From NCBI RefSeq assembly GCF_900316465.1, contig NZ_ONDD01000011.1:56759-120758 (forward strand): a stretch of 64,000 nucleotides of DNA, given 5' to 3'. Under the pieces are notes generated by a model. It was not told where the DNA came from and searched no databases. It saw only the letters and a list, made by a program, of their open reading frames with translations. This DNA comes from an uncultured Fibrobacter sp. (GTDB lineage Bacteria; Fibrobacterota; Fibrobacteria; Fibrobacterales; Fibrobacteraceae). The position numbers and the translations under genes were made by a program. Positions 61,720 to 64,000 of the stretch are shown one piece after another (positions within the stretch are counted from its first letter, which is position 1; each line of letters opens with the position of its first letter).

Positions 61720-62406
61720 CTATCGCGTCAGTGCCATATCAAGTTTGATGCCCGGAGCCATCGTTGCAGACAACGTAAGGCTCTTAATGTAGGTGCCCTT
61801 AGAAGATTGAGGCTTGTTCTTGACGACGGAATCGATCACAGCCTTGGTGTTTTCAACCAGCTGTTCGACGCCGAAGGAGAGCTTGCCTACGGGGGCATGG
61901 ACGTTGGCGCCCTTGTCAACGCGGTACTGAATCTTACCAGCCTTGAGTTCCTTAACCGTCTGGGCCACGTTAACCGTAACCGTGCCGGCCTTCGGAGAAG
62001 GCATCAAACCGCGAGGACCGAGGACCTTAGCGACCTTACTAATCACCGGCATCATGTCGGGAGTAGCAACGACGGAATCAAAGTCCAGCCAGCCTTCCTG
62101 AATCTTCTGAACCAAGTCAGCACCACCAGCGTAGTCTGCGCCTGCGTTCTTTGCAACTTCAAGATTATTGTCCTTGCAGAAAACCAAGACGCGGACCTGA
62201 CGACCGGTACCATGCGGCAGCACAACAGTGCCACGAACCACTTGGTCGGAATGTTTTGGGTCCACACCGAGATTGAAGTGGATTTCGACCGTCTGGTCGA
62301 ACTTCAATTCGGACTTTTTAAGGATTTGGACTGCTTCAGCAAGATCATAAGCCTTGTTACGATCGATGCTTTCAGCAATCTTCTTGTATTTTTTTCCTCT
62401 GAACAT
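61720..62406 (-). CDS. rplA: 50S ribosomal protein L1
   Basis: A 228-residue protein of the mobile L1 stalk beside the E site. It begins MFRGKKYKKIAESIDRNKAY and contains VVLPHGTGRQVRVLVFCKDN, VLGPRGLMPSPKAGTVT near residue 123 (the L1 signature) and GKIQYRVDKGANVHAPVGKL. Length agrees with the family. It follows rplK by 39 nt in the usual rplKAJL order. Confidence 0.97.
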   Translation of the reverse strand: MFRGKKYKKIAESIDRNKAYDLAEAVQILKKSELKFDQTVEIHFNLGVDPKHSDQVVRGTVVLPHGTGRQVRVLVFCKDNNLEVAKNAGADYAGGADLVQKIQEGWLDFDSVVATPDMMPVISKVAKVLGPRGLMPSPKAGTVTVNVAQTVKELKAGKIQYRVDKGANVHAPVGKLSFGVEQLVENTKAVIDSVVKNKPQSSKGTYIKSLTLSATMAPGIKLDMALTR

Positions 62407-62445
62407 GGTGTTTCCTGTCAGATACGTAACGGTGAATTACCTGCC

Positions 62446-62871
62446 TCAGTCAACCACTTCAACGCCCATGGAGCGAGCAGTACCCGCGACCATGCGCATA
62501 GCGGCTTCGAGGTCGATTGTGTTTAGATCCGGCATCTTCTTTTGGGCGATATCCTGGACCTGGGCCTTGGTGAGCTTACCAACTTTCTTACGGTTGGGTT
62601 CGCCAGAGCCGCTTTCAATGCCGGCAGCCTTCTTGATGAGGGCCGGAACCGGCGATACCTTCGTGATGAAGGTAAAGCTCTTATCGGCATAGACCGTGAT
62701 AACGACCGGGATAATCATGCCCTTGTCGTTCTGGGTCTTAGCGTTGAACTGCTTGCAGAATTCCATGATGTTCACACCCTTCTGACCAAGGGCGGGACCC
62801 ACCGGAGGAGCCGGGTTTGCGGCGCCTGCAGGAATCTGGAGCTTAATATAACCTGTGATTTTCTTTGCCAC
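62446..62871 (-). CDS. rplK: 50S ribosomal protein L11
   Basis: A 141-residue protein of the GTPase-associated centre. MAKKITGYIKLQIPAGAANP, PPVGPALGQKGVNIMEFCKQ, FNAKTQ and RKKVGKLTKAQVQDIAQKKM follow the family closely; KTQND has the usual thiostrepton-region layout. First of the rplKAJL genes and 29 nt downstream of nusG. Confidence 0.97.
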   Translation of the reverse strand: MAKKITGYIKLQIPAGAANPAPPVGPALGQKGVNIMEFCKQFNAKTQNDKGMIIPVVITVYADKSFTFITKVSPVPALIKKAAGIESGSGEPNRKKVGKLTKAQVQDIAQKKMPDLNTIDLEAAMRMVAGTARSMGVEVVD

Positions 62872-62900
62872 TGTGTTATCTCCGTTTCAAAACCGTAGTC

Positions 62901-63440
62901 TTAAGCGATGTCGGACTCAACCTGGTTGTAGGAAAGTTCGACAGGCGTAGAACGACCGAAGACGGTGACCATGACCTTGATCTTGGTCTTGTCTTCCATG
63001 ATTTCGTCTACGACGCCCACAAAGTCCTTGAAAGGACCTTCCTTGATGCGGACATTTTCGCCAATTGTGTACGGATTTTGGATCTCGCCTTCCGCGGAGC
63101 CACTAGGATCAACTCCAAGAAGACGATCGACCTCGCTCTGTTGTAAAGGAATAGCCACCCTCTTGGTGGGTGTCATTCCTAAGAAATGGGTGACGCCATT
63201 AATGTTCATCACCAAATGCTGGGTGAGCTCGTCCAGCACCATTTCGATGAAAACGTAAGTGGGCATTGCGTTCTGCACCGATACATGACGACGACCGCGA
63301 ACGGTGGAAACCACTTCGCGGGTCGGAACAATGATACGGCCGAACTTTTCCTGAACGCCTTCGCGTTCAATCATCTGCTCGATACGTTTCTTAATGTTAT
63401 TTTCTTGACCGGAAAAGGTGTGAATGGCATACCAAAGCAT
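62901..63440 (-). CDS. nusG: Transcription termination/antitermination factor NusG
   Basis: A 179-residue factor that binds RNA polymerase and couples it to ribosomes. The NGN domain starts MLWYAIHTFSGQENNIKKRI and includes VRGRRHVSVQNAMPTYVFIE and HFLGMTPTKRVAIPLQQSEV; the KOW domain (~125-179) includes GENVRIKEGPFKDFVGVVDE and VTVFGRSTPVELSYNQVE. Residues IEQMIEREGVQEKFGRIIVP are standard. It is 3 nt downstream of secE. Confidence 0.97.
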   Translation of the reverse strand: MLWYAIHTFSGQENNIKKRIEQMIEREGVQEKFGRIIVPTREVVSTVRGRRHVSVQNAMPTYVFIEMVLDELTQHLVMNINGVTHFLGMTPTKRVAIPLQQSEVDRLLGVDPSGSAEGEIQNPYTIGENVRIKEGPFKDFVGVVDEIMEDKTKIKVMVTVFGRSTPVELSYNQVESDIA

Positions 63441-63443
63441 ACA

Positions 63444-63632
63444 TTAACCTCTTCCCATAATCTTGTCAATGATCCAAGAGAAACCAACGTCGAGTCCGGC
63501 AATGTACAGACCCATAATGACGCTGAAAAGCATCACTACCAAAGTCGAACCCTTAAGTTCTTCCCAAGTAGGCCAAGTAACTTTCTTCAGTTCCTCGATG
63601 GATTCCTTGACATATTGCTGGATCTTGCGCAT
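63444..63632 (-). CDS. secE: Preprotein translocase subunit SecE
   Basis: A 62-residue single-helix subunit of the SecYEG channel. The amphipathic segment YVKESIEELKKVTWPTWEEL (family motif KVTWPT) is followed by one membrane helix (STLVVMLFSVIMGLYIAGLD). The short length is the usual one for bacteria outside the enterics. It directly follows tRNA-Trp and precedes nusG. Confidence 0.96.
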   Translation of the reverse strand: MRKIQQYVKESIEELKKVTWPTWEELKGSTLVVMLFSVIMGLYIAGLDVGFSWIIDKIMGRG

Positions 63633-63651
63633 AATGACTCCAGGAAGTGAG

Positions 63652-63724
63652 CAGGTCGGGAGGGACTCGAACCCCCAACCAACGGTTTTGGAGACCGTGA
63701 CTCTACCAATTGAGCTACCGACCT
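63652..63724 (-). tRNA. tRNA-Trp (anticodon CCA)
   Basis: Cloverleaf on the minus strand: acceptor AGGTCGG/CCGACCT, D-arm with AGCTCAATTGGTAGAG, anticodon loop CTCCAAA (CCA), T-arm with GGTTCGAGTCC, discriminator G, CCA not encoded. 73 nt. It lies between rpmG and secE, a common place for tRNA-Trp in bacteria. Confidence 0.95.
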
Positions 63725-63736
63725 ATTCGGACTTCC

Positions 63737-63889
63737 TTACTTGGTTTCCTTGTGAACAGTATGCTTGCGGCAGAACGGGCAGTACTTCTTGTACTCCACG
63801 CGGGAGGGGTGAAGACGCTTGTTCTTGTCGCAGTCATAGTTGCGCTGATTGCATTCGGTGCATTCGAGCGTGATGAGTTCTCTGGGCAT
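63737..63889 (-). CDS. rpmG: 50S ribosomal protein L33
   Basis: A 50-residue ribosomal protein too short to be picked up by a length cut-off. Translation: MPRELITLECTECNQRNYDC, DKNKRLHPSRVEYKKYCPFC and RKHTVHKETK. The two CxxC pairs (ECTEC and CPFC) match the zinc-binding type of L33. The start is at 63889 and the stop 63737-63739. It lies between tuf and tRNA-Trp. Confidence 0.95.
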   Translation of the reverse strand: MPRELITLECTECNQRNYDCDKNKRLHPSRVEYKKYCPFCRKHTVHKETK

Positions 63890-63901
63890 TTTATTATCCG
63901 A

Positions 63902-64000
63902 TTACTTGATGATTTCGGTTACGGAGCCAGCGCCAACGGTACGGCCACCTTCGCGGATTGCGAAGCGGAGCTGCTTTTCCATTGCCACCGGGGCGATCAG
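63902..64000 (-). CDS. tuf: Elongation factor Tu, C-terminal end (truncated by window)
   Basis: The last 32 codons of EF-Tu are visible: LIAPVAMEKQLRFAIREGGR then TVGAGSVTEIIK and stop at 63902-63904. The conserved RFAIREGGRTVGAG at the end of domain 3 identifies it. The gene begins beyond the window. Confidence 0.95.
   Translation of the reverse strand: MIAPVAMEKQLRFAIREGGRTVGAGSVTEIIK

Overview
The window reads as a chromosomal segment of a Fibrobacter-type bacterium (Fibrobacterota, FCB group). The indications are a lipoprotein with the Fibrobacter succinogenes major paralogous domain (21682-22245), two TIGR02147-type regulators, many serine-rich lipoproteins, and secreted plant-cell-wall enzymes (GH9, GH26, GH8, a CE2-like esterase). 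Several promoters carry a TATATTTG-like -7 element of the kind known from the related Bacteroidetes. I see no integrase, transposase, phage block or CRISPR array. Genus and functions are inferred from sequence recognition only, since no search was run.

Layout. 1-1631: truncated membrane glycosyltransferase with an NPCBM-like tail. 1731-3438: TIGR02147 regulator overlapping a lipoprotein gene. 3634-6698: aspartyl aminopeptidase, divergent from a lone MCE-domain protein and a TPR-like protein. 6706-12486: tight minus-strand operon ispA, dxs, TrmH-family methyltransferase, pyrF and an unknown gene. 12624-16970: second TIGR02147/lipoprotein pair, then a diguanylate cyclase with a small lipoprotein. 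17118-23949: CE2-like esterase, monohaem cytochrome c, an XPB-N-terminal-like protein, a LysR regulator divergent from a Fib_succ_major lipoprotein, and a YidE/AspT-type transporter. 24196-26789: three lipoproteins, two of which share a cysteine module and carry tandem-repeat tails. 26932-31478: a PRPP-synthetase-like protein, lysA, a small membrane protein, a glycogen-binding-domain protein with a histone-like Lys/Ala tail, and rpe. 31468-34953: DUF4832-type protein and GH9 cellulase. 35173-37360: outer-membrane barrel, tail-anchored coiled-coil protein and peptidoglycan amidase. 37546-43420: complete peptide-type ABC importer. 43655-45392: enolase with a Lys/Ala/Cys tail, and downstream a copy of that tail joined to a highly structured element. 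45520-49930: GntR-type regulator, GH26 and GH8. 50112-50780: outer-membrane-type protein. 50957-64000: tuf (partial), rpmG, tRNA-Trp, secE, nusG, rplK-A-J-L, rpoB-C, rpsL-G.

How the parts fit. GH9, GH26, GH8, the CE2-like esterase, the DUF4832 protein and the peptide importer fit a cellulose/hemicellulose degrader, and the glycogen-binding protein fits an organism storing glycogen. The transcription/translation cluster is ordinary.

Most worth following: (1) the same Lys/Ala/Pro/Cys tail on enolase and on a glycogen-binding protein; (2) the 43717-43931 tail copy plus an alternative-pairing hairpin element; (3) regulator/lipoprotein gene pairs with overlapping ends; (4) repeat-tailed cysteine-module lipoproteins; (5) about nine gene starts with a -10-like hexamer 6-7 nt before ATG, suggesting leaderless mRNAs; (6) an interspersed-repeat-like sequence forming the start of a lipoprotein signal peptide.
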